Assembly (NCBI RefSeq): GCF_025961575.1
Contig: NZ_JAOQNX010000001.1
Location: forward strand, 124,001-188,000
From: Rhodoblastus acidophilus
GTDB taxonomy: Bacteria > Pseudomonadota > Alphaproteobacteria > Rhizobiales > Beijerinckiaceae
Reading direction: 5' to 3'
DNA: 64,000 nucleotides
Shown here one piece after another: positions 38,032-48,090 of the stretch; the stretch's first letter is position 1, and every line of letters starts with the position of its first letter. Under the pieces are notes generated by a model. That model searched no databases and had not been told where the DNA came from. It saw nothing but the letters and a program-made list of their open reading frames with translations. The position numbers and the translations under genes were made by a program.

Positions 38032-38060
38032 TTTCGTAACCTTGATAAGGGGTTACGAAA
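38032..38060. promoter_or_regulatory. Perfect inverted repeat in the tolB-pal gap
   Basis: TTTCGTAACC (38032-38041) and GGTTACGAAA (38051-38060) are perfect 10-base arms around nine bases. It lies 69 bases before the pal start. No T run follows on the minus strand. It could be an operator for a separate pal promoter or a hairpin that protects pal mRNA. Confidence 0.5.
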
Positions 38061-38143
38061 TCCGGCGCTTTTGTGGCGTTTGGGCTCATGGTTAACAGGA
38101 CGTTTCTGGCCAGAATGGGGCGAAAGCTTCGCCTTTTGTGTCG

Positions 38144-39439
38144 TCAGCCCAAAAGCGGGCTCCACGAGGGATCGGAGGCAAAGCCCGGCGTCGGCACCGG
38201 GAATTCGCCGCGGCCAAAAATATCGACCATGAACAGTTTCGGGCCGCCGCCGCCATTGCGGAAGAACATGACGAACAGGCCATTGGGCGCCCAGCTCGGG
38301 CCTTCGTTATGAAAACCTTCGGTGAGGATGCGCTCTCCGGACCCGTCGGGCTTCATCACGCCGATGGCGAAGCCGCCGCTGCCCTGGCGGGTGAAGGCGA
38401 TGTAATCGCCCTTGGGCGACCAGACCGGCGTGGAATAACGGCCCTGGCCAAAGGAGATGCGGTTGGCCCCGCCCCCGCCCGCGCCCATGACGTAGATCTG
38501 CTGGGTGCCGCCGCGGTCGGATTCGAAGGTGATCTTCGATCCATCCGGCGAATAGGACGGCGATGTGTCGATGGCGCCGGAATCGGTCAGGCGCGTGGTG
38601 GCGCGGGTGCGCAGGTCCATGGAATAGAGGTTGGCGGCGCCGGCCTGCGACAGCGACATCACCACGCGCTGGCCGTCGGGCGAGAAACGCGGCGAAAAGG
38701 TCATGCCCGGAAAATTGCCGACGACCTCGCGCTGGCCCGTATCAATGTTGAGCAGGAAGACGCGCGGGTCCTCGGCGCCGAACGCCATATAGGTGAGTTC
38801 CTGCGAATTGGGCGAGAAACGCGGCGTCACCACCAGATCGTCGCCGCGGGTGAGATGGCGCAGGTTGGCGCCGTCGAGGTCCATGATCGTCAGGCGCTTG
38901 CGGCGGTTTTCGCGCGGGCCGCTCTCGTCGACGAAGGCGACGCGGGTGTCGAAAAAGCCCTTCTCGCCGGTGATCTTCGAAAAAATCGCATCGGAGACAA
39001 TATGGGCGACGCGGCGGGCGTTGTTGGGGTCGGTGACATATTGCTGTCCCGCGGCCTGGGCGCCCGAGCCGACGTCCCAGAGCCGGAATTCGGTTTTCAT
39101 CCGCCCCTCGCCGCGCCCCGACCGCCCTGTGACCACGAATTGCGCGTTCACGGCCCGCGCGGCGGCAAGGTTCGGCGCGGCGTCCGGATTGCCGCCGAGA
39201 TCGCCGGCCTCGACCGGATTGAGAAAGACCGAGCGCTTGAAATTGTTGACGATGATCGTGCTCATCGCGGCGCCGCTGTCGCCGCCGAACGGGGCCACCG
39301 CGACATTGACCGGCTTGAAGTCGCCGCCGCCGCGCACGTCGATGTAGCGTTCGGCGAAACCGGCGCCGCGCAGCAAGGGAAGAGCCGCCAATCCGCCGAG
39401 CAAGGCGGCGGCGTGGCGGCGGGTCGGAGCAAAGGTCAT
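38144..39439 (-). CDS. tolB: Tol-Pal system beta-propeller protein TolB
   Basis: Periplasmic protein that cycles between Pal and TolA to recycle Pal to the division site. The 431-residue precursor has a signal sequence with an Arg pair ([11 protein letters not shown], hydrophobic to about 28), an N-terminal alpha/beta domain (about 35-165) and a six-bladed propeller with repeated FSPDG / YSPDG / WSPKG turns (about 185-420). It sits 40 bases after tolA. Confidence 0.96.
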   Translation of the reverse strand: MTFAPTRRHAAALLGGLAALPLLRGAGFAERYIDVRGGGDFKPVNVAVAPFGGDSGAAMSTIIVNNFKRSVFLNPVEAGDLGGNPDAAPNLAAARAVNAQFVVTGRSGRGEGRMKTEFRLWDVGSGAQAAGQQYVTDPNNARRVAHIVSDAIFSKITGEKGFFDTRVAFVDESGPRENRRKRLTIMDLDGANLRHLTRGDDLVVTPRFSPNSQELTYMAFGAEDPRVFLLNIDTGQREVVGNFPGMTFSPRFSPDGQRVVMSLSQAGAANLYSMDLRTRATTRLTDSGAIDTSPSYSPDGSKITFESDRGGTQQIYVMGAGGGGANRISFGQGRYSTPVWSPKGDYIAFTRQGSGGFAIGVMKPDGSGERILTEGFHNEGPSWAPNGLFVMFFRNGGGGPKLFMVDIFGRGEFPVPTPGFASDPSWSPLLG

Positions 39440-39479
39440 TTCTGTCGTCCTGCGTCTAATGGGATCAGGTTGTCCGCAA

Positions 39480-40610
39480 TCAGTCCTGCGGGTTGAAGGC
39501 GACGGTGGAATCCTTCCACTGCTCGAAATAGGGCGCGAATTGCGGGGGAATCTTCATGGGATTGCAGGACCTCACCGCGCGCAGGGCGCTTTCGGCCAAG
39601 GCGCGCGCGGTGGGGTCTGACGGCGGATTGATCAGGACCGGCGCCGCCGCCAGCGATCCATCTGCGCGGAAGGCGACACGCACCTTGGGCACGTAGCGCG
39701 GCGCCTCCGAAAAGGCGACATAGTTCCAGCACTGCTTGTAGCGCTCGCGCAAATAGCCATCGAGCGCGTCGGCCATGGACGGCGACATTTTCGCGGCATT
39801 GGCGTTGGGCGCGCCGGCCGCCGGGGCGTGGCTGACCTCGCGCCCGGCCGAGCCGCGCGATTGCGCCGCCTCACGGCTGAGCAGTTTTGAAACGTCCGCC
39901 AGATTGGGCGAAGGGCGCGCGTTGCTTTCCTCGCCGGATTTCGGCTTCGGCGGCTTGTCGCTCGGTTTATCCGTCGGTTTCGCATCCTTCGACGAAGACG
40001 CAGATGACGACGACGACAAAAGCTTGGCGACCTCGTCGAGCTTCGGCGGCTTGGGCGTCGGCTTTTCCGGTTTGGGCGGCTTGGGCGGTTGCGGCGGCTG
40101 CGGCTCCGGCTTGGTCTCGACCTTCTTTTCCGGCGGCTTGGGCCGCGGCGGCGGCTTCACCGGCTCGGCGTCGTCCTTCTCGTCCTCCTCCTCTTTCTCC
40201 TCGACCTTCTCAGGCTTCGGCGGAGGCTTGGGCGTCGGTTTCACCTCCGGCTTCGGCTCGACCGGGCGGACCGGCGGCGGCGGAGGCGGCTCTTCGGCGG
40301 GTTCGGGCTGGCGCTTGAGCGGCGGAGGCGGAGGCGCAACCTCCTTCTGCGCTTTGGGGGTGGGCGGCGTCGGCTTCTGGTCGTCCGCCTGCGCGACGCG
40401 GTCCACGCGCGGCTTGGGCGCGATCTCCTTGACCTTCTCGCCCTTCATGATCTGGCTGAATTGCGCGTCGGTGATGGTTTCGACCGGAACGGCTTCGTGA
40501 GCGTCCTCGAACTTGTGTTCGCTGGTGAAATGGATGAGCAGAAACGCCAGCACGCCCAGATGGACGGCCGCAGACACCAACAGGCCCGGTTCGGAGCGCG
40601 AAATCTTCAC
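39480..40610 (-). CDS. tolA: Tol-Pal system protein TolA
   Basis: Inner-membrane protein that links the TolQR motor to Pal/TolB. The 376-residue protein has one membrane helix (about 9-28), a long Pro/Lys/Glu-rich spacer (about 60-235, with PPPPP and KPEKP-type runs), a serine run, and a C-terminal TonB/TolA domain (about 285-376) with two cysteines. The alphaproteobacterial spacer is Pro-rich rather than the Ala-rich helix of E. coli TolA. The start is GTG at 40610, since no fitting ATG is present. Confidence 0.94.
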   Translation of the reverse strand: MKISRSEPGLLVSAAVHLGVLAFLLIHFTSEHKFEDAHEAVPVETITDAQFSQIMKGEKVKEIAPKPRVDRVAQADDQKPTPPTPKAQKEVAPPPPPLKRQPEPAEEPPPPPPVRPVEPKPEVKPTPKPPPKPEKVEEKEEEDEKDDAEPVKPPPRPKPPEKKVETKPEPQPPQPPKPPKPEKPTPKPPKLDEVAKLLSSSSSASSSKDAKPTDKPSDKPPKPKSGEESNARPSPNLADVSKLLSREAAQSRGSAGREVSHAPAAGAPNANAAKMSPSMADALDGYLRERYKQCWNYVAFSEAPRYVPKVRVAFRADGSLAAAPVLINPPSDPTARALAESALRAVRSCNPMKIPPQFAPYFEQWKDSTVAFNPQD

Positions 40611-40630
40611 CGCCGCATCACCCGCAAAAC

Positions 40631-41071
40631 CTATTTCTTCTCCTGCTGCGTCACGAGCGCGACCTTCTTGAAGCCCGCCGCGGTCAGATCGGACATGACC
40701 TCCGCCACCTTGCCGTAAGGCACGGCCTTGGCCGCGCGCACATAGACGCGCTCGTCCACGCCATCCTTGGCCTGGGCCTTCACGGCCTCGACCAGCTGGG
40801 AGATTTCGATCTTCTGGTCCATCAGAAAGATTTCGCCATTGTCGTTGATGGCGACGGCGACCGGCTTCTTTTCGATGTTCAGTTCGCCCGCCCGTGTGGA
40901 GGGCAGGTCGATGGGCACGCCCGACGACAGCAGCGGCGCCGCCACCATGAAGATGATGAGCAGCACCAGCATAACGTCGATGAACGGCGTCATGTTGATG
41001 TCGGCCATGGCGCGATAGCGCGGCACGCCGCGCCGCTTGCGCGCGCCCCCGGATGAGACGGACATGCCCAT
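40631..41071 (-). CDS. tolR: Tol-Pal system protein TolR
   Basis: ExbD/TolR-type stator subunit that uses the proton gradient with TolQ. The 146-residue protein has one membrane helix (about 28-48) with the key aspartate in PFIDVMLVLLIIFMV and a periplasmic domain. An internal ATG six bases in (41065) is an alternative start. It is between tolQ (15 bases) and tolA (20 bases). Confidence 0.96.
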   Translation of the reverse strand: MGMSVSSGGARKRRGVPRYRAMADINMTPFIDVMLVLLIIFMVAAPLLSSGVPIDLPSTRAGELNIEKKPVAVAINDNGEIFLMDQKIEISQLVEAVKAQAKDGVDERVYVRAAKAVPYGKVAEVMSDLTAAGFKKVALVTQQEKK

Positions 41072-41086
41072 AGTCGAAAAAACTCC

Positions 41087-41791
<705 letters not shown>

Positions 41792-41915
41792 CAGGGCGAT
41801 CCTCATCCTTCCCGCGGCGCTTGTGCTGCGCTGCACATGCAGGGGAAATCCGTCATTTCTGCGGCTGTGCGCGCGAAAAGGCGCGCTCGACGCCCCAGTA
41901 AAGCGGCCGGGACGG

Positions 41916-41930
41916 TTAATGTTTGGTTAA
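41916..41930 (-). promoter_or_regulatory. CtrA-type box upstream of tolQ
   Basis: TTAA-N7-TTAA on both strands; read on the minus strand it is TTAACCAAACATTAAC, a full match to the CtrA consensus TTAA-N7-TTAAC. It lies between ybgC and tolQ. CtrA control of envelope-division genes would fit, but binding is inferred. Confidence 0.6.
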
Positions 41931-41953
41931 ATTGTCGATTTTAGCCGCCTGGT

Positions 41954-42367
41954 TCACGCTTGCGGCGACAGCCTCTCCCGGACCTCGCGGGGGATGCGGC
42001 AGGCGCGCCCGCCTGAGACAGCGGCGATCAGGACCTTGGCCGTGAACAGGGTTTCTTCCCCCTTCTTCACGCGCTGGTCGAGCTCCAGCGTCGCGGCGGT
42101 GAGCCTGAGCACCCGCGTCTCGACCGACAGCAAATCGTCCATCCGCGCCGGGCGCAGGAATTCGATGGCCATGCGCGCCACGACGAAAAAAACCTGCTCC
42201 CCCGCATGGATTTCGCGCTGGTGGAGATCGGCGTCGCGCAGCATTTCGGTCCGCGCGCGCTCGATGAAGCGCAGATAGTTGGCGTGATAGACGATGCCGG
42301 AAAAATCGGTGTCCTCATAATAGACACGAATGGAAAAGAGATGTGGCGGGGTCTCGTGCGCGCTCAT
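41954..42367 (-). CDS. ybgC: Acyl-CoA thioesterase YbgC (Tol-Pal associated)
   Basis: A hotdog-fold thioesterase of 137 residues that hydrolyses short- or medium-chain acyl-CoA and sits with tol-pal genes across Proteobacteria. The active-site region YYEDTDFSGIVYHANYLRF carries the catalytic aspartate (Asp21). It precedes tolQ by 160 bases on the same strand, with the CtrA box between, so tolQ may also have its own promoter. Confidence 0.95.
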   Translation of the reverse strand: MSAHETPPHLFSIRVYYEDTDFSGIVYHANYLRFIERARTEMLRDADLHQREIHAGEQVFFVVARMAIEFLRPARMDDLLSVETRVLRLTAATLELDQRVKKGEETLFTAKVLIAAVSGGRACRIPREVRERLSPQA

Positions 42368-42460
42368 TCCGGTCGTCCCTTGAAAGTGCCAGCGAGCACC
42401 TGGACCATGCGCGCCGCGGAATCAATCCGCGCCAAGCTCTCGTTCACCACATAAACAGTT

Positions 42461-42474
42461 CTTTATATCTTTAT
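42461..42474. promoter_or_regulatory. AT-rich motif upstream of ahcY
   Basis: CTTTATATCTTTAT, 56 bases before the ahcY start, in an otherwise GC-rich area. The reverse reads ATAAAGATATAAAG. From memory, operators of the SAH-responsive ArsR-type regulator in Rhizobiales contain ATAAAGATAT, but only one half matches here. It could equally be promoter -10 DNA. Confidence 0.3.
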
Positions 42475-42529
42475 TGCCAATCCCCCTCCCCGCTGCTATA
42501 GGCGTGCAACAGCCCGGAGGATTGTTTTC

Positions 42530-43936
42530 ATGACCCACCCGACCCACGATTACGTTGTTCGCGACATCGCCCTTGCCGATTGGGGCCGCAAGGAGATCGC
42601 GATCGCCGAGACCGAAATGCCAGGCCTGATGGCCACGCGCGCGGAATATGGCCCGAGCCAGCCGCTCAAGGGCGCCCGCATCGCCGGCTCGCTGCACATG
42701 ACGATCCAGACCGCCGTGCTGATCGAGACGCTGCAGGCTTTGGGCGCGGACGTGCGCTGGGCCTCCTGCAACATCTATTCGACCCAGGACCACGCCGCCG
42801 CCGCCATTGCGGCGAAGGGCACGCCGGTCTTCGCCATCAAGGGCGAGAGCCTCGAGGAATATTGGGAATACACCCACAAGATCTTTGAATGGGCCGACGG
42901 CGGCCAGCCCAACATGATCCTCGACGACGGCGGCGACGCCACGCTGCTGATCCACCTCGGCCTGCGCGCCGAGCAGGGCGACGTCGCCTTCCTCGACACC
43001 GCGTCCAATGAGGAAGAAGAAGTTCTCTACGCCGCCATCAAGAAGCGCCTCAAGGGCAATCCGGGCTTCTATGGCCGCAACGCCGCCGCGATCAAGGGCG
43101 TGACCGAAGAGACCACCACGGGCGTGCATCGTCTCTACATCATGCACAAGGAAGGCCGCCTGCTGTGGCCGGCGATAAACGTCAACGATTCCGTCACCAA
43201 GTCGAAGTTCGACAATCTCTACGGCTGCCGTGAATCGCTCGTCGACGGCATCCGTCGCGGCACCGACGTGATGATGGCCGGCAAGGTCGCCATGGTCGCC
43301 GGCTTCGGCGACGTGGGCAAGGGTTCGGCCGCTTCGCTGCGCAACGCCGGCTGCCGCGTGCTCGTGTCGGAAATCGACCCGATCTGCGCGCTCCAGGCCG
43401 CCATGGAAGGCTATGAAGTCACCACCATGGAAGACGCCGCGCCGCGCGCCGACATTTTCGTCACCTCGACCGGCAATGTGGACGTGATCACCGTCGACCA
43501 CATGCGCGCCATGAAGGACCGCGCCATCGTCTGCAACATCGGCCATTTCGATTCCGAAATCCAGGTCGCCGGCCTGCGCAATTACACCTGGCACAATGTG
43601 AAGCCGCAGGTGGACGAGATCGAGTTCCCCGACGGCAAGCGCATCATCCTGCTGTCCGAAGGCCGTCTCGTGAACCTTGGCAATGCGACGGGCCATCCGT
43701 CCTTTGTCATGTCGGCGAGCTTCACCAACCAGACGCTGGCGCAGATCGAGCTCTACACCAAGCAGGGCCAGTACAACCGGCAGGTCTACACCCTGCCCAA
43801 GCGCCTCGACGAAAAGGTCGCCAAGCTGCATCTCGAAAAGATCGGCGTGAAGCTCACCGAAATGACCCAGGCCCAGTCCGACTACCTGTCGGTGCCGGTC
43901 GAAGGTCCGTTCAAGCCCGAGCATTACCGCTACTGA
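42530..43936 (+). CDS. ahcY: Adenosylhomocysteinase
   Basis: Splits S-adenosylhomocysteine to adenosine and homocysteine, relieving inhibition of methyltransferases. The 468-residue enzyme has the NAD-binding motif [12 protein letters not shown], the conserved [16 protein letters not shown] start region, the catalytic [11 protein letters not shown] segment (Lys and Asp), and the C-terminal KPEHYRY that reaches into the partner subunit. A GGAGG ribosome site precedes the ATG. It is transcribed alone and ends in a strong terminator. Confidence 0.98.
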   Translation: MTHPTHDYVVRDIALADWGRKEIAIAETEMPGLMATRAEYGPSQPLKGARIAGSLHMTIQTAVLIETLQALGADVRWASCNIYSTQDHAAAAIAAKGTPVFAIKGESLEEYWEYTHKIFEWADGGQPNMILDDGGDATLLIHLGLRAEQGDVAFLDTASNEEEEVLYAAIKKRLKGNPGFYGRNAAAIKGVTEETTTGVHRLYIMHKEGRLLWPAINVNDSVTKSKFDNLYGCRESLVDGIRRGTDVMMAGKVAMVAGFGDVGKGSAASLRNAGCRVLVSEIDPICALQAAMEGYEVTTMEDAAPRADIFVTSTGNVDVITVDHMRAMKDRAIVCNIGHFDSEIQVAGLRNYTWHNVKPQVDEIEFPDGKRIILLSEGRLVNLGNATGHPSFVMSASFTNQTLAQIELYTKQGQYNRQVYTLPKRLDEKVAKLHLEKIGVKLTEMTQAQSDYLSVPVEGPFKPEHYRY

Positions 43937-43968
43937 TCGTCGCAGACGGCGATACGAAACGAAACTTG

Positions 43969-43997
43969 GCCTCCGCGTTGCAGCGCGGAGGCTTTTT
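43969..43997 (+). terminator. Intrinsic terminator after ahcY
   Basis: GCCTCCGCG (43969-43977) and CGCGGAGGC (43984-43992) form a perfect 9-base stem with a six-base loop, followed by five T. Confidence 0.9.
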
Positions 43998-44079
43998 CAT
44001 GGCGCCCGAACGCAGTAAATTGGATTGATTCGTCAGGGGCGGGACCCTGCGATTTGCTCGTTGGAAAGACTCAGGGTCC

Positions 44080-46569
44080 ATGTCGAAGCGGAAAAGACGT
44101 CCGGCTCCGCTGAAAGGCGCACTCGCGCAGGCGCTTGGAATCGCCGCCCTCCTCCCCTGCTCGACCGCGCGGGCGGAGTCCCTGCTGAATTTCGCGCAAG
44201 CGGAGGAGGCGCATGGCGTGATCCGCATCACCGCCGGCGTCGGCCTGGTGATTTTCTCCGCCATCACCATCCTCTTCCATCTCACGGGCCGGCAAGCCTG
44301 GCGCAAACGCGAGCTGGAGCTGGAGGCCGAGGTCGAAGCCCTGCGCCAGCAGGCCGACCGCGCCCGCTCCTTCAGCGCCTCGGACACGCAATTCGTCATC
44401 GTCTGGGGCGGACCGTCCAACGATCCCGAGATCGAGGGCGACATCGGGCTGGCGCTCGAAGCGCCGCTGCCGCGCCGCATTCTGGGCTTCAACACCTGGC
44501 TCTCCCCCGACCAGGCGAGCGTCATGGAAGCTCATGTCGCGCGCCTGCGCGAACGCGGCCAGGGTTTCAGGCTCGATCTCGTCAGCAACAACGGGCGCCA
44601 TCTCGAAGCCGAGGGCCGGGCGATCGGCAGCCGCGCGGTCTTGCGCGTCCGCGACGTGTCCGGCGACCGCCTGGAGCTGATGCGCCTGCGCGCCGTCCAT
44701 GCGGAGCAATCCGGCCAGCTCGAAGCCGTGCACGCGCTGCTCGACGCCTCCCCGCAGCCGGTCTGGACCCGAAGCGCCGACGGCGCGATCGCCTGGGTCA
44801 ACGAGGCCTATGTCCGCGCCGTCGAAGCCAGGGACCGGCAGGATGTCCTTGCGCGAAACGTCGAGCTCCTCGACAGCCAGTCGCGCGAACACTCGGCGCG
44901 CGCCCGCGCCTCCGGCGAGGTTTTTCGCGCCCGCAGGAACATCGTGGTCGCCGGCGAGCGCAAGCTCATGGAGGTCTTCGACGCGGACGCCGGCGGCATC
45001 GCCCACGACCTCTCGGAACTGGAAGCGCTGCGCGCCGATCACGCGCGGCAAATGGACTCCCACATCCGCACGCTCGACCAGATCGCCACCGCCGTCGCCA
45101 TTTTCGACCGCAGCAAGACCCTGGTGTTCGCCAATGCCGCCTACCGGCAATTGTGGAGTCTCGACCAGAGTTTCCTCGACCAGAAGCCCAGCGATTCCGA
45201 AATCCTCGAGCGTCTGCGCGCGGCGCGGCGGCTGCCGGAACAACCGGATTTCCGCAGCTGGCGCAACAGCCTGCACGCGCTCTATCACAGCCTCGACCCG
45301 GCGCCGCAGACCTGGCATCTGCCGGACGGACGCACGATCCGCGTCGGCTTCGACCCCAATCCCCAGGGCGGCCTGACCTATCTGTTCGACGACGTGACCG
45401 AGCGGTTCACGCTGGAATCCCAGTACAACGCCCTCGCCCGGGTGCAGACCGAAACCCTGGACGCGCTCCAGGAAGGCGTGGCCGTGTTCGGAGCGGACGG
45501 CCGGCTGAAACTTTATAATCCGGCGTTCGGGCGCATGTGGCGCCTGCCGCTCAGCCAGTTGAGCGAAAAGCCGCATATCGACGTGATCGCGGAAGGCTGT
45601 CGCGCGCTCGGACCGGATGACGCGGCCTGGAGCGATCTGCGCTCCATCGTCACCGGGCTTCACGCCGCGCGGATGGGCTTTGGCCGGCGGATGCCGCGCG
45701 CCGACGGCTCCATCGTCGATTGCGCCGCCGCGCCCCTGCCCGACGGCGGCACGCTGCTCACCTTCATCGACGTCACCGACGGCGTGAATGTCGAGCGCGC
45801 CCTCACCGAACGCAACCAGGCGCTGGTCGCCGCCGAACGGCTGCGCGACGATTTCGTCCACCACGTGTCCTACGAGTTGCGCTCGCCGCTGACCAATATC
45901 ATCGGCTTCATCCAGCTGCTCGGCGATTCCTCGGTCGGTCCGCTGAACGAGAAGCAGCGCGAATACACGGACTATGTGCTCAAATCCTCGGCGGCGCTGC
46001 TGGCGATCATCAACGACATTCTCGACCTCGCGACCATCGACCGCGATTCCATGGAATTGCGCATCGAGGACGTCGACATCGCCAAGACCATTCGCGAAGC
46101 CGCCGAGGGCGTGCAGGATCGCCTGCTCGAATCGCAGGTCGAGCTGTCCCTGGTGATCCCGAGCGACATCGGGACGTTCCGCGCCGACGGAAAGCGCGTG
46201 CGCCAGATCCTGTTCAACCTGCTGTCCAACGCCATCGGCTTTTCCGAGCCCGGCCAGACCGTGACGCTGGCGGCGTTCCGCCGCGCCGAGGATCTGGTGT
46301 TCAAGGTCTCGGACAGCGGGCGCGGCATCCCGCCCGAAATCCTCGACAAGGTCTTCAATCGCTTCGAAAGCCACACGCTGAATTCGCGCCATCGCGGCGT
46401 CGGCCTCGGACTGTCCATCGTGCGCGCCTTTGTGGAATTGCATGGCGGCCGGGTCCTGATCGTTTCGGCTCCAGGAGAAGGGACGGTCGTGACCTGTATT
46501 TTCCCTACGAAGGGCGTCCGTGAACCCGGATGCCCTGAAACGAACGTCAAGGCAGAGGCGCAGGCATGA
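44080..46569 (+). CDS. divL: DivL-type cell-cycle kinase homologue (Tyr at phospho-acceptor site)
   Basis: An 829-residue sensor of the CckA-ChpT-CtrA cell-cycle pathway. It has an N-terminal hydrophobic segment (about 14-32), a membrane helix (about 45-67), PAS-type domains (about 215-300, 335-450 and 460-580), then dimerisation and ATPase domains. The H-box reads HHVSYELRSPL: Tyr598 stands where histidine kinases have the phosphorylated His, the mark of DivL (Tyr550 in Caulobacter). The ATPase motifs remain (NLLSNAI, DSGRGIP, GVGLGLSIV). It overlaps the next gene by four bases and heads a six-gene operon. Confidence 0.93.
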   Translation: MSKRKRRPAPLKGALAQALGIAALLPCSTARAESLLNFAQAEEAHGVIRITAGVGLVIFSAITILFHLTGRQAWRKRELELEAEVEALRQQADRARSFSASDTQFVIVWGGPSNDPEIEGDIGLALEAPLPRRILGFNTWLSPDQASVMEAHVARLRERGQGFRLDLVSNNGRHLEAEGRAIGSRAVLRVRDVSGDRLELMRLRAVHAEQSGQLEAVHALLDASPQPVWTRSADGAIAWVNEAYVRAVEARDRQDVLARNVELLDSQSREHSARARASGEVFRARRNIVVAGERKLMEVFDADAGGIAHDLSELEALRADHARQMDSHIRTLDQIATAVAIFDRSKTLVFANAAYRQLWSLDQSFLDQKPSDSEILERLRAARRLPEQPDFRSWRNSLHALYHSLDPAPQTWHLPDGRTIRVGFDPNPQGGLTYLFDDVTERFTLESQYNALARVQTETLDALQEGVAVFGADGRLKLYNPAFGRMWRLPLSQLSEKPHIDVIAEGCRALGPDDAAWSDLRSIVTGLHAARMGFGRRMPRADGSIVDCAAAPLPDGGTLLTFIDVTDGVNVERALTERNQALVAAERLRDDFVHHVSYELRSPLTNIIGFIQLLGDSSVGPLNEKQREYTDYVLKSSAALLAIINDILDLATIDRDSMELRIEDVDIAKTIREAAEGVQDRLLESQVELSLVIPSDIGTFRADGKRVRQILFNLLSNAIGFSEPGQTVTLAAFRRAEDLVFKVSDSGRGIPPEILDKVFNRFESHTLNSRHRGVGLGLSIVRAFVELHGGRVLIVSAPGEGTVVTCIFPTKGVREPGCPETNVKAEAQA

Positions 46570-48089
46570 TGGATCGGGTTTGGCGTATTGAATTGGCGGA
46601 TGAAGCCGCGACCCGCGCGCTCGCCGACGACATCGCCGAATTTTTGCGGGCCGGCGATCTCGTCACCCTCTCCGGCGATCTCGGCGCGGGCAAGACGACT
46701 TTCGCCCGGGCGCTGCTGCGCCGGCTTGCGGACGATCCCGAACTGGAGACTCCCAGTCCCACTTTCACCTTGATGCAGGTCTACGACACCCCGCGTTTCC
46801 CCGTCGTCCACGCCGACCTCTACCGCGTGCGCGACCCCGGGGAACTGGTGGAGCTCGGCTGGAACGAAGCCTCGGAGGGCGCGCTGGTCATTGTCGAATG
46901 GGCGGAGCGCGCGGGAGGCGAATTGGCGGCGGACCGTCTCGACATTGCGCTCGCCACCGACGCCAGCCGCGGCCCCGCCTTCCGGCGCGCCGACATCCGC
47001 GGCCACGGGGCGATGGCGGCGCGTCTCGCCCAGACGCGCGGCGCCAAGGCGGTTCTGGAGCGCTCGGGCTGGCGACACGCGGAACGCACGCGCCTGCAGG
47101 GCGACGCGTCGAGCCGCGCCTATGACCTGCTGCGCCGTCCCAATGGCGAAACCGCGATCCTGATGATTTCGCCGCCGCGCCCCGACGGCCCCGTCATCAA
47201 GAACGGTAAATCCTACAGCGCGCTGGTGCATCTGGCGGAAAACATCGGCCCCTTCGTCGCGATCGATGAGGGATTGCGGACCCTTGGCCTCTCGGCGCCG
47301 GCGATCCACGCCGTCGATCTCGAGCATGGTTTCGCCGTGCTCGAAAATTTCGGCAGCGACGCGGTCGTCAACGACGCCGGCCCCATTGCGGACCGCTATC
47401 TCGAAGCCGTCAACGTCCTAGCCTTTCTCCACAACCGCGATCTGCCGGACACCCTGCCGCTCGGCGAGGGGCAATACGCCATTCCCACCTATGACCTCGA
47501 CGCGCTGCTGACCGAAACCGAACTGCTCCTCGACTGGTACGCGCCGCACATCGCCGGGGTGTCCTTCGCTTCCGGCGCGCGGGCCAAACTGGAAAACGCC
47601 TGGCGCGCGGCGCTGGCGCCTGCGCTGGCGGAGAAGAAAACCTGGTGCCTGCGCGACTACCATTCGCCCAACCTGCTCTGGCTGGAGAACCGGCCGGGCT
47701 TGCGTCGCGTCGGCCTGCTGGATTTCCAGGATTGCGTGCTCGGCCCCGCCGCCTACGACGTTGTCTCCTTGGCGCAGGACGCGCGCGTAAATGTTTCAGA
47801 CGAACTTGAATTGAAACTGCTCGGCGGCTATGCGCTGGCGCGCAAGCGCGTGTTCCCGGACTTCGACATGGCGGCTTTCGCCGCCTCCTATGCGGTGATG
47901 GGCGCGCAAAGGGCGAGCAAGATCATCGGCATTTTCGCGCGCCTCGACCGCCGCGACAACAAACCGGCCTATCTGAAGCATTTGCCGCGCGTGATCGGCT
48001 ATCTCAACAAGAATTTGAGGCACCCCGCGCTGCGCGAGCTCAAGGACTGGTTCGACCAGAATCTGCCCAAACTCGTATCGGAGGTTTGA
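46566..48089 (+). CDS. TsaE-AmgK fusion: tRNA t6A ATPase and amino-sugar kinase
   Basis: A 507-residue fusion. The N-terminal part (about 1-150) is TsaE, the ATPase needed for t6A37 modification of tRNA, with the P-loop GDLGAGKT at 37-44 and the SPTFTLMQVY segment. The rest (about 165-505) is an aminoglycoside-phosphotransferase-like kinase matching AmgK, which phosphorylates N-acetylmuramate and N-acetylglucosamine at C1 in cell-wall recycling; catalytic segments are RDYHSPNLLWL and GLLDFQD. With murU next, a MurNAc salvage route to UDP-MurNAc is likely. The fusion is common in alphaproteobacteria as I recall. Confidence 0.9.
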   Translation: MMDRVWRIELADEAATRALADDIAEFLRAGDLVTLSGDLGAGKTTFARALLRRLADDPELETPSPTFTLMQVYDTPRFPVVHADLYRVRDPGELVELGWNEASEGALVIVEWAERAGGELAADRLDIALATDASRGPAFRRADIRGHGAMAARLAQTRGAKAVLERSGWRHAERTRLQGDASSRAYDLLRRPNGETAILMISPPRPDGPVIKNGKSYSALVHLAENIGPFVAIDEGLRTLGLSAPAIHAVDLEHGFAVLENFGSDAVVNDAGPIADRYLEAVNVLAFLHNRDLPDTLPLGEGQYAIPTYDLDALLTETELLLDWYAPHIAGVSFASGARAKLENAWRAALAPALAEKKTWCLRDYHSPNLLWLENRPGLRRVGLLDFQDCVLGPAAYDVVSLAQDARVNVSDELELKLLGGYALARKRVFPDFDMAAFAASYAVMGAQRASKIIGIFARLDRRDNKPAYLKHLPRVIGYLNKNLRHPALRELKDWFDQNLPKLVSEV

Positions 48090-48090
48090 C

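Noticed and set aside
38092-38096. CtrA site before pal
   Set aside because: Single TTAAC half-site without a partner at N7.
42368-42529. SAM or SAH riboswitch before ahcY
   Set aside because: No recognisable helices of a known SAM/SAH class could be drawn in the short leader.
44071-46443. 790-codon minus-strand open frame
   Set aside because: Antisense to divL, whose motifs are unmistakable; the minus-strand product has typical shadow composition.
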